Source: G965250275 sp965250275 (GTDB lineage: Bacteria > Pseudomonadota > Alphaproteobacteria > Rhodobacterales > Rhodobacteraceae). From it: DNA of 64,000 bases. The stretch spans positions 2,666,001 through 2,730,000 of the forward strand of contig OZ252297.1 of assembly GCA_965250275.1 (NCBI GenBank), written 5' to 3'. The notes beneath the pieces are model-generated. The model was not told the DNA's origin and made no database searches. It saw nothing but the letters and a program-made list of their open reading frames with translations. Shown piece after piece: positions 16,957-25,575 of this stretch (position 1 is the first letter of the stretch; every line of letters starts with the position of its first letter). The position numbers were made by a program, and so were the translations under genes.

Positions 16957-17493
16957 ATGGCCCAAACAAATGCCTTGCGGGTCGCCGATCTGGCGCAGAA
17001 CGCCAAGACGTCCTTTGAATTGCGACCGGATGCTGCCGTGTGCGCGGCGCTGGCCGAAGAGCTGAACCTACTGGGCCTGAAGAAACTGAGCCTGGTCGGT
17101 CAGATCGTGGCGCAAGGCGGGCGCGACTGGCTGCTCACGGCACGATTGGGAGCCACAATCGTGCAGGCCTGCGTCATCAGCCTGGAACCCGTCACAACCA
17201 GAATCGACGCTGATGTCAGGCGACTTTACCTCGCAGACATGCCAGAGCCGGACAGTATCGAGGTCGAGATGCCAGAGGACGACAGCCTCGAGCCCCTTCC
17301 AAAGCATATCGATCTGGATGCCCTGCTGGCCGAGGCGCTCGCCCTGAACTTGCCGCTCTACCCGCGCAAAGAGGGAATCGACTTGGGTCAGGCACAGTTT
17401 GCTGAACCGGGGGTCAAACCGCTATCTGACGAAGCCGTGAAGCCGTTTGCAGGCCTTGCAGAACTGCGTAACAAACTCACAAAAGGGTCGTGA
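16957..17493 (+). CDS. YceD (DUF177) family protein upstream of rpmF
   Basis: 178 residues of the DUF177/YceD family, whose gene almost always precedes rpmF. The segment ARLGATIVQACVISLEPVTTRID (about 54-77) contains the single conserved Cys, and a C-terminal LDALLAEALALNLPLYPRKEG motif (about 116-136) is diagnostic. The family has been linked to 23S rRNA accumulation in plants and bacteria; the exact role is unclear. ATG 16957 is used; GTG 16949 is out of frame or less likely. It probably belongs to the same transcription unit as rpmF, although about 200 bases lie between them. Confidence 0.87.
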   Translation: MAQTNALRVADLAQNAKTSFELRPDAAVCAALAEELNLLGLKKLSLVGQIVAQGGRDWLLTARLGATIVQACVISLEPVTTRIDADVRRLYLADMPEPDSIEVEMPEDDSLEPLPKHIDLDALLAEALALNLPLYPRKEGIDLGQAQFAEPGVKPLSDEAVKPFAGLAELRNKLTKGS

Positions 17494-17691
17494 CTTCACG
17501 CCGACGCACGAACGGTGAAAAACCACTTGCGCCGGCAGAATTTCGCAGTATTTTCGCGCCTTCATCAGATTTAGGGTTGGACATGGCGCGGGCTGAGGCC
17601 TAAACGCTCGTCACGCCGCACCGGAATACAACAATTGCAACACTGGGCCCGCCGGACCGCCGGCCTGCCCCTCAGACACAAAGGTTGAGAC

Positions 17692-17898
17692 ATGGCTGTC
17701 CAACAGAACAAAGTCTCCAAGTCGCGCCGCAACAATCGTCGGGCGCATGACAGCTTGGTCGCAGCAAATCCAAACGAATGCCCCAACTGCGGCGAGCTGA
17801 AGCGCCCGCACCACGTTTGTGCCGCCTGTGGTCACTACGACGACAAAGAAATCGTCGCGATGACAGACGACATCGACTTGGAAGAAGACGCGGCCTAA
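17692..17898 (+). CDS. rpmF: 50S ribosomal protein L32
   Basis: 68 residues, with the conserved N-terminus AVQQNKVSKSRRNNRRAHD and a zinc-ribbon-like CPNCGELKRPHHVCAACGHY with four Cys. Structural component of the large ribosomal subunit. It is first in the rpmF-plsX-fabH-ihfA cluster; plsX follows after 22 bases. The 198 bases upstream are free of genes and likely carry a promoter and leader. Confidence 0.97.
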   Translation: MAVQQNKVSKSRRNNRRAHDSLVAANPNECPNCGELKRPHHVCAACGHYDDKEIVAMTDDIDLEEDAA

Positions 17899-17920
17899 GC
17901 TATCCCGGACGGGCAATCGC

Positions 17921-19024
17921 ATGACGACAACGCCCGACCATAGCCCCTCGAACGAGGGGAAGATCGTAATCTCAGTGGACGCCATGGGCGGGGATCAAGG
18001 CCCGGCCGCGGTCATCGCTGGGATTGATGATTCCGCGCAAAAGAATCGGGACATCGGGTTCATCCTTCACGGGCCCGAGGACGAATTGCGCGCGCTCCTG
18101 GCGCGCCGCAGACGGCTGACAGGACGCGTGCAAATCCGTCATGCCGCTGATGTGGTCACGATGGATGACAAGCCCAGCCTTGTGGTGCGCAATGGCAAGG
18201 GCACGTCGATGTGGTCCGCCATAGATTCGGTGCGCAATGGCGAAGCAACGGTTGCGGTCTCCTGCGGCAACACCGGTGCGCTGATGGCGCTGAGCATGAT
18301 CCGCCTGCGCAAGCTGCCTGGTGTAAACCGCCCGGCCATCGCCATTCTTTTCCCGTCTCGAAATCCACAGGGTTTCAACGTGATGCTGGATGCGGGCGCA
18401 GATATCCGCGCCGATGCCGAAGACCTTTTGCGCTTTGCCTTGATGGGGGCGTCCTACGCGCGCAACGGTCTGGGCCTTCCACGGCCCCGAATCGGCTTGT
18501 TGAACATGGGCACCGAAGAACACAAAGGACGACCCGAACTCAAAGAAGCCAATGAACTCATCGCAGGCTTCGCTGACAAGGCGGACTACGACTTTGTGGG
18601 CTTTGTCGAAGGGGGAGACATCCCGGGCGATGCAGCCGATGTGATTGTCACCGATGGTTTCACGGGCAACGTGGCGATCAAGACCGGCGAAGGCACAGCA
18701 ACTCTAATCGGCGATCTGTTGCGCGAGGCGTTTCGCTATACCCCACTGTCGCGGCTGGCGTCTGTGCTGGCGCTGACATCCATGGGACGACTGAAAAAGA
18801 GAATCGACCCGCGTCGCGTCAACGGTGGTGTTTTTCTGGGATTGAACGGGACAGTGGTCAAATCCCACGGTGCCGCTGACGCAACCGGTGTCTCTGCCGC
18901 TGTGAAGCTGGCATTTCAACTCGCACAGTCGCGCTTCACCGAAAAACTCGCGGCCCGGGTTGCATCAACCGGCGCGCTTACCCAAAGTGAATCTGAACCG
19001 CCCGCAGCCGAGGCGGGCGAATAA
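17921..19024 (+). CDS. plsX: Phosphate acyltransferase PlsX
   Basis: Converts acyl-ACP to acyl phosphate, the first step of the PlsX/PlsY route to phosphatidic acid; a peripheral membrane enzyme. 367 residues. ISVDAMGGDQGP (about 12-23) is the classic N-terminal signature; AVSCGNTGALMALSM, RPAIAILFPS, LNMGTEEHKG and VTDGFTGNVAIKTGEG are all present. The C-terminal 20 residues are a poorly conserved Glu/Ala-rich tail. It lies between rpmF and fabH in the usual fatty-acid/phospholipid cluster, with 22 bases to each neighbour. Confidence 0.96.
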   Translation: MTTTPDHSPSNEGKIVISVDAMGGDQGPAAVIAGIDDSAQKNRDIGFILHGPEDELRALLARRRRLTGRVQIRHAADVVTMDDKPSLVVRNGKGTSMWSAIDSVRNGEATVAVSCGNTGALMALSMIRLRKLPGVNRPAIAILFPSRNPQGFNVMLDAGADIRADAEDLLRFALMGASYARNGLGLPRPRIGLLNMGTEEHKGRPELKEANELIAGFADKADYDFVGFVEGGDIPGDAADVIVTDGFTGNVAIKTGEGTATLIGDLLREAFRYTPLSRLASVLALTSMGRLKKRIDPRRVNGGVFLGLNGTVVKSHGAADATGVSAAVKLAFQLAQSRFTEKLAARVASTGALTQSESEPPAAEAGE

Positions 19025-19046
19025 TCAGAATGGGCGGAAAAAGCAC

Positions 19047-20018
19047 ATGACGTGTCGGGCAGTTGTGACGGGGGTTGGTCATTACCTGCCCGAACGCGTG
19101 GTGCCGAACGCAAAATTCGAAAAAACACTGGAAACCACGGATGAGTGGATTCGCAGCCGTTCGGGAATCGAGCGACGCCACTTTGCGGCAGAGGGTGAAA
19201 CAACGTCCTCCATGGCCGCGGACGCCGCCCGCGCCGCCTTGAGCGATGCCAAGCTCGAGGCCACGGACATCGATGCCATCATTCTGGCGACCTCCACGGC
19301 GGACCTGACCTTCCCGTCTGCAGCGACCATGGTGCAGGCAGAACTGGGCATGACCAAGGGTTTTGCCTTTGACGTGCAGGCCGTCTGTGCGGGGTTTGTT
19401 TACGCGCTGGCCAACGCAAATGCGCTGATCGTCTCGGGTCAGGCCAAGAGGGTTCTGGTGATCGGCGCTGAAACCTTCAGCCGCATCATGGACTGGACGG
19501 ACCGGTCGACATGTGTGCTGTTTGGCGACGGAGCTGGCGCGCTTGTACTGGAATCGCAGGACGGCACCGGTACGCCACAGGACCGCGGCATCCTTGCCAC
19601 CGATCTGAACTCGGACGGCCGATTTCGTGAGCTGCTTTACGTGGATGGGGGCGTGAGCACCCAGTCGACCGGCTATCTGCGCATGCAAGGGAATCAGGTC
19701 TTCCGCCACGCCGTCGAAAAGCTGGCCGCAACTGCGGAAACGGCGCTGGAGAAAGCAGGCCTGGCCTCCCAGGACGTGGACTGGATCGTGCCGCATCAGG
19801 CGAATATCCGCATCATTCAGGGCACCGCCAAGAAAATGGGCCTGCCCATGGAAAAGGTCGTGGTGACCGTTCAGGACCACGGAAACACCTCTGCCGCGTC
19901 GATTCCACTGGCTTTGTCGGTCGGAAAAGCCAATGGGATGCTAAAACAAGGCGATTTGCTTGTGACCGAGGCCATCGGGGGCGGCCTAGCGTGGGGGGCT
20001 GTCGTGCTTCGCTGGTAG
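19047..20018 (+). CDS. fabH: 3-oxoacyl-ACP synthase III
   Basis: Starts fatty acid synthesis by condensing acetyl-CoA with malonyl-ACP. 323 residues. The catalytic Cys114 is in VQAVCAGFVYAL, the His in VPHQANIRI (about 249) and the Asn in HGNTSAAS (about 279). The N-terminus RAVVTGVGHYLPERVVPN is typical. ATG 19047, with GGGCGGAAAAAG before it, is chosen over an upstream in-frame ATG inside plsX. It is part of the rpmF-plsX-fabH-ihfA run; ihfA begins about 95 bases after. Confidence 0.96.
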   Translation: MTCRAVVTGVGHYLPERVVPNAKFEKTLETTDEWIRSRSGIERRHFAAEGETTSSMAADAARAALSDAKLEATDIDAIILATSTADLTFPSAATMVQAELGMTKGFAFDVQAVCAGFVYALANANALIVSGQAKRVLVIGAETFSRIMDWTDRSTCVLFGDGAGALVLESQDGTGTPQDRGILATDLNSDGRFRELLYVDGGVSTQSTGYLRMQGNQVFRHAVEKLAATAETALEKAGLASQDVDWIVPHQANIRIIQGTAKKMGLPMEKVVVTVQDHGNTSAASIPLALSVGKANGMLKQGDLLVTEAIGGGLAWGAVVLRW

Positions 20019-20113
20019 GCACGCATCAACTGGCCTACCCAAACCCTTGCTATGCTTAAACATTGACTCGAAAACCTCCCTGTCCTTATGGTTCGTTCAA
20101 AACGGGGACCGGT

Positions 20114-20416
20114 ATGGGTGAAAAAACGCTGACTAGAATGGACCTGAGCGAAGCGGTTTTTCGCGAAGTCGGTCTTTCGCGGAACGAAAGTTCTCAGTTG
20201 GTCGAGAGCATGCTCGAACATATGTCCGATGCGCTCGTTCGTGGAGAACAGGTTAAGATATCTTCGTTTGGGACCTTTAGCGTTCGGGAGAAGTCCGCGC
20301 GCATCGGCCGGAACCCCAAGACCGGCGAAGAGGTCCCGATTCAGCCCCGCCGGGTTCTGACTTTCCGTCCCTCCCATCTGATGAAAGACCGGGTTGCAGC
20401 CGGCAACAAGCGGTAG
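20114..20416 (+). CDS. ihfA: Integration host factor subunit alpha
   Basis: 100-residue HU/IHF-family DNA-bending protein that pairs with IHF beta. The start TLTRMDLSEAVFREVGLSRNES and the DNA-binding arm IGRNPKTGEEVPIQPRRVLTF (about 62-82) match IHF alpha, with the conserved Pro in the arm. GGGGA lies 5 bases before ATG 20114; the longer upstream frame is not conserved. It follows fabH and precedes the merR gene by 12 bases, so the last two are co-transcribed. Confidence 0.95.
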   Translation: MGEKTLTRMDLSEAVFREVGLSRNESSQLVESMLEHMSDALVRGEQVKISSFGTFSVREKSARIGRNPKTGEEVPIQPRRVLTFRPSHLMKDRVAAGNKR

Positions 20417-20428
20417 CGCAGGCGCGGA

Positions 20429-21244
20429 ATGGACAAATCCCCCGACGCGTTCCGCACCATCAGCGAAGTCGCAGACTGGTTGGGGGTTCAGGCGCATGTT
20501 CTGCGATTTTGGGAAAGCAAGTTCACGCAAGTGAAGCCGGTCAAACGCGCCGGCGGTCGGCGCTATTACCGACCTTCGGACATGTTGCTGATCGGCGGCA
20601 TCAAGAAACTTCTTCATGACGATGGGCTGACCATCAAGGGCGCGCAGAAACTTCTGCGGGAACAAGGCGTTGCGCATGTCGCAGCCATGTCTCAATCGCT
20701 GGACGATGTGGCGGGCGTTGTGGTCGCGTCGAAAGATGCGGAGCCGACCGTTGTCGCCTTTGCATCAAAGCAAGCCAAAGGTCGCGCACCAAACGCCGCA
20801 GATACCGCCGTTGAATCGCCTAAGGGCGCAACGGCAGACGTCGAAAGCAAGACCGAAGCACCACCCGCTGCCGACCCTGTTGCCGAAGAACCCGATCCGG
20901 CGCCCGCTGCGGCCCCCACGCCGCCGCCAGCGCCTGAGCCCGAAGAAATGCCCGTCGCGGAGACTGCCGCAACGGTGGCGGAACCCGATCCGACAACCGA
21001 GGAAGACGCGGAACAGCCGACACTGCCGTCCTTTCTTCACCGCCCGAAGGAGGAGCCGAAGCGCGCCGAAGTGGTTGACGCACCGGACCCTGTTTCAGAT
21101 GACGCCATGCCCTATCAGCAAGGCGCTCTTGCAAGGCTCTCCAGACTTAATCGTCTCAGCAAGGACGACGCCGCGGCCATTGTTCCGCTGGCGGATGCGC
21201 TCAAGGCGTGGCGCGACCGCACAATTGGGACCGCGCAGGTCTAG
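20429..21244 (+). CDS. MerR-family transcriptional regulator with long Pro/Ala-rich tail
   Basis: 271 residues. The N-terminal winged-helix MerR domain (about 8-75) contains ISEVADWLGVQAHVLRFWESKF and GGRRYYRPSDMLLIGGIKKLLHDDGLTIKGAQKLL. From about residue 90 to 235 it is low-complexity, rich in Pro, Ala, Glu and Asp and probably disordered; the last 35 residues are again helical. No effector-binding domain or metal-binding Cys cluster is visible. This gene after ihfA is a standard Rhodobacterales arrangement. Targets are unknown. Confidence 0.88.
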   Translation: MDKSPDAFRTISEVADWLGVQAHVLRFWESKFTQVKPVKRAGGRRYYRPSDMLLIGGIKKLLHDDGLTIKGAQKLLREQGVAHVAAMSQSLDDVAGVVVASKDAEPTVVAFASKQAKGRAPNAADTAVESPKGATADVESKTEAPPAADPVAEEPDPAPAAAPTPPPAPEPEEMPVAETAATVAEPDPTTEEDAEQPTLPSFLHRPKEEPKRAEVVDAPDPVSDDAMPYQQGALARLSRLNRLSKDDAAAIVPLADALKAWRDRTIGTAQV

Positions 21245-21304
21245 GTACACACGCATGATTCCCCCTTGCCCCCGGTCACAAAACCGGTATGAACGGCCCA
21301 TCGT

Positions 21305-21381
21305 CGGGCTATGGCGCAGCCTGGTAGCGCGTCCGTCTGGGGGACGGAAGGTCGCAGGTTCAAGTCCTGCTAGCCCGACCA
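21305..21381 (+). tRNA. tRNA-Pro (anticodon GGG)
   Basis: 77 bases including an encoded CCA end. The acceptor arms CGGGCTA and TAGCCCG pair perfectly, the D arm is GCGCAGCCTGGTAGCGC, the anticodon stem TCCGT/ACGGA encloses loop CTGGGGG with anticodon GGG, and the T arm is GCAGGTTCAAGTCCTGC. Confidence 0.97.
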
Positions 21382-21392
21382 TTTTGAAATCG

Positions 21393-21419
21393 CCCGCCCG
21401 AGCCTTGGGCGGGTGTTTT
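21393..21419 (+). terminator. Terminator after tRNA-Pro
   Basis: CCCGCCC (21393-21399) pairs with GGGCGGG (21407-21413) around a 7-base loop, followed by TGTTTT. It lies 12 bases after the tRNA end. Confidence 0.75.
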
Positions 21420-21439
21420 CGTGTCCGGAGGCTGTGATC

Positions 21440-22519
21440 ATGAAAAACGGTGTCTTGGCGGATCACCAGATCACACAGATGATCGCGGATGGAGGCATTG
21501 CCGCCTCTTCGCCCATCCTGAACGAACAAATTCAGCCAGCTTCACTGGATCTGCGCCTTGGGGATACCGCTTATCGGGTGCGCGCGTCTTTTCTGCCGGG
21601 TCAGGCCACTGTTGAAGACCGGCTGCACGAATTGACCATGCACAAGGTTTCGCTGACAGGTGGAGCTGTTCTGGAAAAAGGCTGTGTCTATGTGGTGCCG
21701 TTGATGGAGCGGCTCTCGCTGCCAGCCGGCATGACCGCCGCCGCGAGTGCTAAAAGTTCCATCGGCCGGCTGGATCTGATGACCCGCGTGATCACTGATC
21801 AGGGTGTCGAATTCGATCGGGTGCCCGAGGGTTATGAAGGCCCGCTCTTTGCCGAACTGTGCCCGCAGAGCTTCTCCGTTGTTGCCCAACCCGGTCAGCT
21901 GCTCAATCAGGTCATCTTTCGCCAGGGCAAAACGATCCTGACTGATGTAGAGTTGCGCGATGTTCACGCGCGCACGCCAGTTGTCACCGGAGAAGCGATC
22001 ATTTCAGATGGCTTGGGATTCTCTGTCGATCTGAAACCGGCATCGGGTGATTTGGTGGGATTTCGAGCAAAGCGACATACGGGCGTCGTGGACCTGTCAA
22101 AGCTGGCCCACTACGACCCATCTGAGTACTGGGAAGAGGTCCGCACGACCGACGGGCGCATCATCCTTGACCCGGGGGCCTTTTACATTCTGGTCAGCCG
22201 CGAGGCGATAGCGATCCCTCCGGAATGCGCAGCTGAAATGGCCCCCTATCTGGCCATGGTTGGCGAGTTTCGCGTGCACTATGCGGGCTTCTTTGATCCC
22301 GGGTTCGGGTACGATGCCGCCGGTGGTGCCGGTGCGCGCGGCGTGTTGGAGGTCCGGTGCCACGAAGCCCCGTTCGTGCTGGAGCATGGACAAGTTGTCG
22401 GCCGCCTTGTGTACGAACGCATGTCCGAGGTCCCAACCCAGCTCTACGGGGCATCCATTGCGTCCAACTATCAGGGTCAGGGCTTGAAGCTTTCGAAGCA
22501 CTTCAAGAATACCCATTAG
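21440..22519 (+). CDS. dcd: 2'-deoxycytidine 5'-triphosphate deaminase (two-domain form)
   Basis: 359 residues, about twice the length of the single-domain enterobacterial Dcd. It produces dUTP from dCTP for thymidylate synthesis. The first domain has EQIQPASLDLRLGDTAYRVR (about 30-49) and AAASAKSSIGRLDLMTRV (about 102-119); a second dUTPase-like domain follows, with YAGFFDPGFGYDAAG (about 280-294). This duplicated architecture is common in alphaproteobacteria. GGAGG lies at 21426-21430, 9 bases before ATG 21440. The gene follows the tRNA-Pro terminator and is a separate transcription unit. Confidence 0.9.
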   Translation: MKNGVLADHQITQMIADGGIAASSPILNEQIQPASLDLRLGDTAYRVRASFLPGQATVEDRLHELTMHKVSLTGGAVLEKGCVYVVPLMERLSLPAGMTAAASAKSSIGRLDLMTRVITDQGVEFDRVPEGYEGPLFAELCPQSFSVVAQPGQLLNQVIFRQGKTILTDVELRDVHARTPVVTGEAIISDGLGFSVDLKPASGDLVGFRAKRHTGVVDLSKLAHYDPSEYWEEVRTTDGRIILDPGAFYILVSREAIAIPPECAAEMAPYLAMVGEFRVHYAGFFDPGFGYDAAGGAGARGVLEVRCHEAPFVLEHGQVVGRLVYERMSEVPTQLYGASIASNYQGQGLKLSKHFKNTH

Positions 22520-22629
22520 AATATTGTTTCTCCTAAATTTCCTACGAAATCACTGCCGTTCGCAAAAGCTGTTGCCAGCGGTACGAACGCCCGTACACTG
22601 ACCGCGACACATGGCAGCGGAGGCACGTG

Positions 22630-23736
22630 ATGGCAGACGACACCAGCCGGTTCATGGCGATGAAAGGCGCAGGCTACTACAGTCAGGCCACCGCGGGTGC
22701 GCGCGACGTGATCAGCGCGGCCATCCCCGTCGTTGAGGCAGCACTGGCGGCCCAGAACCTCGAGAATTCCCACGCGCCTTTGGTGATGACCGATATGGGC
22801 GCAGCAGATGGCGGAACGTCCTTACCCATGTGGACCGCCGTGCTGCAAGGGTTACGCGCCACCCTACCCGACCGGCCATTACAGCTGGTTTACACAGACT
22901 TGCCGAAGAACGATTTCAGCCAGCTGTTTCAGATCGTACATGGTCAGACCGAGCTGCCCGCTTACATGGATTTGGTCGACAACCTTTATGTTATGGCGTC
23001 GGCAACGTCCTTCCACAAACCCATGGTGCCGCCTGGAACCCTGCACCTGGGGTTCTCTGCCACAGCCAGCCACTACGTCTCTGAAACGCCCGCGCAGATT
23101 CCGGACCATGTGCATATGGTGGGCGCAAAAGGCCCTGTCCGCGAGGCCTTCGAACATCAGGGCGCCCGTGACTGGGAGGCGTTTCTGTGCGCCCGTGCCC
23201 AAGAGCTGGCGCCCGGAGGGCGGCTGGTGCTTTACAACTTCGGGATCGATGAACAGGGTCGATATCTGGGACATACAGGTGGGGAGTCGATGTTCGACAC
23301 CTTCAATCGGCTGTGGCAAGGTCTTGTTGCGGACGGTGTCATCACCGAAACCGAGTATCGAAACACCAACTTTCCTCAACACTACAGAACTGTGGCCGAG
23401 TTTGCCGCGCCGTTTAACGATCCAGCCAACCCCGTGTACCGGGCCGGTTTGCGGCTGGAAGAGATCGAGACACAGCATACCCGTTGCCCGTTCGAGGCCG
23501 ATTTTACCGACGGTCACCGCGATCCCGTTCGATTTGCGCGTGCGTATGTCCCGACTTTGCGCAGCTGGTCCGAACCGACTTTCGTGGCCGGGCTGGATCA
23601 GGCGCGGGGGCCAGCGCAGATATCAGAGATCATCGACCGGTTCTATGGCGCCTATCAGGATGCCGTTGCAGCCAACCCGGACGGGCACGCGATGGACTAC
23701 ACCCACGCCCGGTTGGTGGCCTCGAAAACCGGCTGA
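22630..23736 (+). CDS. SABATH-like SAM-dependent carboxyl methyltransferase
   Basis: 368 residues resembling the SABATH family (plant salicylate/jasmonate carboxyl methyltransferases). Visible correspondences are the MKGAGYYSQ segment (about 10-18), VMTDMGAADGGTSLPMW for the SAM-binding loop (about 49-65), YTDLPKNDFSQLFQIV (about 87-102), where plants have DLPGNDFN, GTLHLGFSATASHYVSETP (about 137-155), and ELAPGGRLVLYNFG (about 192-205). It would methylate a small-molecule carboxylate. GGAGG sits 6 bases before ATG 22630 (a GTG at 22627 is directly adjacent). It is a lone gene between dcd and a convergent small basic protein. Substrate unknown. Confidence 0.75.
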   Translation: MADDTSRFMAMKGAGYYSQATAGARDVISAAIPVVEAALAAQNLENSHAPLVMTDMGAADGGTSLPMWTAVLQGLRATLPDRPLQLVYTDLPKNDFSQLFQIVHGQTELPAYMDLVDNLYVMASATSFHKPMVPPGTLHLGFSATASHYVSETPAQIPDHVHMVGAKGPVREAFEHQGARDWEAFLCARAQELAPGGRLVLYNFGIDEQGRYLGHTGGESMFDTFNRLWQGLVADGVITETEYRNTNFPQHYRTVAEFAAPFNDPANPVYRAGLRLEEIETQHTRCPFEADFTDGHRDPVRFARAYVPTLRSWSEPTFVAGLDQARGPAQISEIIDRFYGAYQDAVAANPDGHAMDYTHARLVASKTG

Positions 23737-23739
23737 CGG

Positions 23740-24036
23740 TCAGAGTTTTGTCAGTCGCCGTGAGGCCTTGGCCGCCTGACGGGCCTGACGGGCGGCGCGC
23801 CGTTGTTTGCGGGCAATGCGCCGCTGAACCCGCTCTTCCTTGGTCAACGGGCGCTCTTCGTCGGGTGCTTGCGGCGTTGCCGCCTGATTGGTCGAATGAT
23901 CCATAGGACGCTGCGGCGCCGGCTGGGCTGGAGACGTCCTCCGTGTTGCGGCGTTGATCCCGGCACTGATGCCGCGACGGGCAAGCCTGCGCATGAACAT
24001 GCGCATGACCATATTCATCAATCTGTTCGCATTCAT
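23740..24036 (-). CDS. Small basic hypothetical protein
   Basis: 98 residues. The N-terminus has several Met and Arg with a weak hydrophobic stretch; the middle is Pro/Gln-rich; the last 35 residues are strongly basic (RRIARKQRRAARQARQAAKA), suggesting a nucleic-acid-binding or membrane-surface helix. The start could also be Met at 24018. No family is recognised. It lies between scpB, 75 bases upstream on the same strand, and the convergent methyltransferase, whose stop is 4 bases away. Confidence 0.5.
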   Translation of the reverse strand: MNANRLMNMVMRMFMRRLARRGISAGINAATRRTSPAQPAPQRPMDHSTNQAATPQAPDEERPLTKEERVQRRIARKQRRAARQARQAAKASRRLTKL

Positions 24037-24110
24037 TGGGGTGGCCCCCTTGTTGCTGCTCCTCTGCAGTATAGGCGCAAAATCAGGGAATTTTTAGGGC
24101 AAGACCCGGA

Positions 24111-24797
24111 TTAGTCCTCAAAGAGCTCGGATTGTCCCTCTTGTGCGTCGTTTTCTTCTTCGTCGTCTCCACTGCCACCCAGTGACAACGCACCCGGCGG
24201 TGGCCGGTTTTCGAGCAGTCCGGCGGCGCGCAATTCCTTGAGACCGGGCAGATCGCGCGCCGTTTCCAACCCGAAATGATCCAGAAAGGTTTCGGTCACA
24301 ACGAAGGTCACCGGACGACCGGGCGTCATCTTGCGTCGCCCGAACCGGATCCACTCCATCTCGAGCAGTTGGTCCACTGTGCCGCGGCTAACGCTGACGC
24401 CCCGGATCTCCTCAATTTCAGCACGTGTGACCGGCTGGTGATAGGCAATGATGGCCAGTGTTTCTGTGGCCGCGCGGGAGAGTTTGCGGGTTTCAACGGT
24501 TTCCTTTTGCATCAGAAACCCAAGGTCTGGGGCCGTGCGCATGGCCCAGGCGTCGCCAACTTTCACAACGCGCACGCCACGGCCCTCGTAGCGTTTGCGC
24601 AAATGCACCAGGGCTTCGGCGGCGTCACAGCCATGGGGCATTCGGCTTTCCAGCTCCCGCACGCTGATCGGCTCCGCGCTGGCAAACAGAACAGCCTCGA
24701 CCATGCGTTCCTGCTCCCCCATCGGAGGTGCCTCGAAGAGGTTCGCCTCCTCCTCGTCCTGATCTGGCCTGTCCGTTTCGTTCATCACGTCATCCAT
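24111..24797 (-). CDS. scpB: Segregation and condensation protein B
   Basis: 228 residues; a kleisin-associated subunit of the SMC-ScpAB condensin that helps chromosome segregation. Two winged-helix domains are recognisable: the first with MVEAVLFASAEPISVRELESRMP (about 32-54), the second with LAIIAYHQPVTRAEIEEIRGVSVSRGTVDQLLE (about 113-145), and the GRPVTFVVTETFLDHFGL segment at about 158-175. Acidic, low-complexity tails lie at both ends. It overlaps the scpA stop by 8 bases, so the pair is translationally coupled. Confidence 0.94.
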   Translation of the reverse strand: MDDVMNETDRPDQDEEEANLFEAPPMGEQERMVEAVLFASAEPISVRELESRMPHGCDAAEALVHLRKRYEGRGVRVVKVGDAWAMRTAPDLGFLMQKETVETRKLSRAATETLAIIAYHQPVTRAEIEEIRGVSVSRGTVDQLLEMEWIRFGRRKMTPGRPVTFVVTETFLDHFGLETARDLPGLKELRAAGLLENRPPPGALSLGGSGDDEEENDAQEGQSELFED

Positions 24798-25575
24798 CTT
24801 TCTTGCGCAACTGGATCGGCGCGAAACTTTCGGTCTGCCGGATCTCCAATTGCCCTTCTTTCACAAGCTCCAGAGACGCCGCGAACGTGGCCGCCGTCGC
24901 CGATCTGCGCCGCACGGGATCCGTCTCCCAGCCCTGCGGCAGGTAGCTCATGATGTCTGTCCATTGACCCGCAAAGCCAATCAGGCCGCGCATCCGATCC
25001 AGCGCCTGCTCCATGGTGAAGACCTTCTCGCGGTCCATCGAAAGCGGCCGGAACTCGTCTTTGGTCCGGATGCGCGCGTAGCCCTGCATGAGGTCCAGCA
25101 GCGTTGCGGTGTAGCTGATGGTTTTGATCCGCGTGACATCCTCGGGCACACCGCGTGCAAAAACGTCCCGCCCAAGACGGTCGCGGGCCATCAATCGCGC
25201 CGCAACGTCCCGCATGGCCTGCAAACGTTCCAGCTGAAACGCGAGATGCGCCGCCAACTCTTCGCCCGAGGGGCCGTCCTCGGTGGGATCGGGCGGCAGC
25301 AGAAGCCGCGACTTCAGGAACGCCAGCCAGGCCGCCATGACAAGGTAGTCCGCGGCGAGTTCCAACCGCAGCCGTTTCGCGCGCTCCACAAACGCAAGAT
25401 ATTGCCGGGCAAGATCGAGCACCGAAATTTTGCGCAAATCGACCTTCTGGGTGCGGCTGAGGGTCAACAGGACATCCAGCGGGCCTTCGAACCCATCAAC
25501 ATCAACAATCAACGCTTCGGCAGCCAGTCGGTCTGCAACCGACATGTCGTCTTCTTCGAAGAGGTTATCCGCCAT
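24790..25575 (-). CDS. scpA: Segregation and condensation protein A
   Basis: 261-residue kleisin subunit of the SMC-ScpAB complex. The signature FEGPLDVLLTLSRTQKVDLRKISVLDLARQYLAFVE runs from about residue 27 to 62, and LAADYLVMAAWLAFLKSRLLLP from about 72 to 93. ATG 25575 is chosen (MADNLFEEDD start) in place of the longer frame that runs far into nagZ; it overlaps the nagZ end by 11 bases. It is followed by scpB. Order SPOR-nagZ-scpA-scpB is conserved in Rhodobacterales. Confidence 0.94.
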   Translation of the reverse strand: MADNLFEEDDMSVADRLAAEALIVDVDGFEGPLDVLLTLSRTQKVDLRKISVLDLARQYLAFVERAKRLRLELAADYLVMAAWLAFLKSRLLLPPDPTEDGPSGEELAAHLAFQLERLQAMRDVAARLMARDRLGRDVFARGVPEDVTRIKTISYTATLLDLMQGYARIRTKDEFRPLSMDREKVFTMEQALDRMRGLIGFAGQWTDIMSYLPQGWETDPVRRRSATAATFAASLELVKEGQLEIRQTESFAPIQLRKKDG

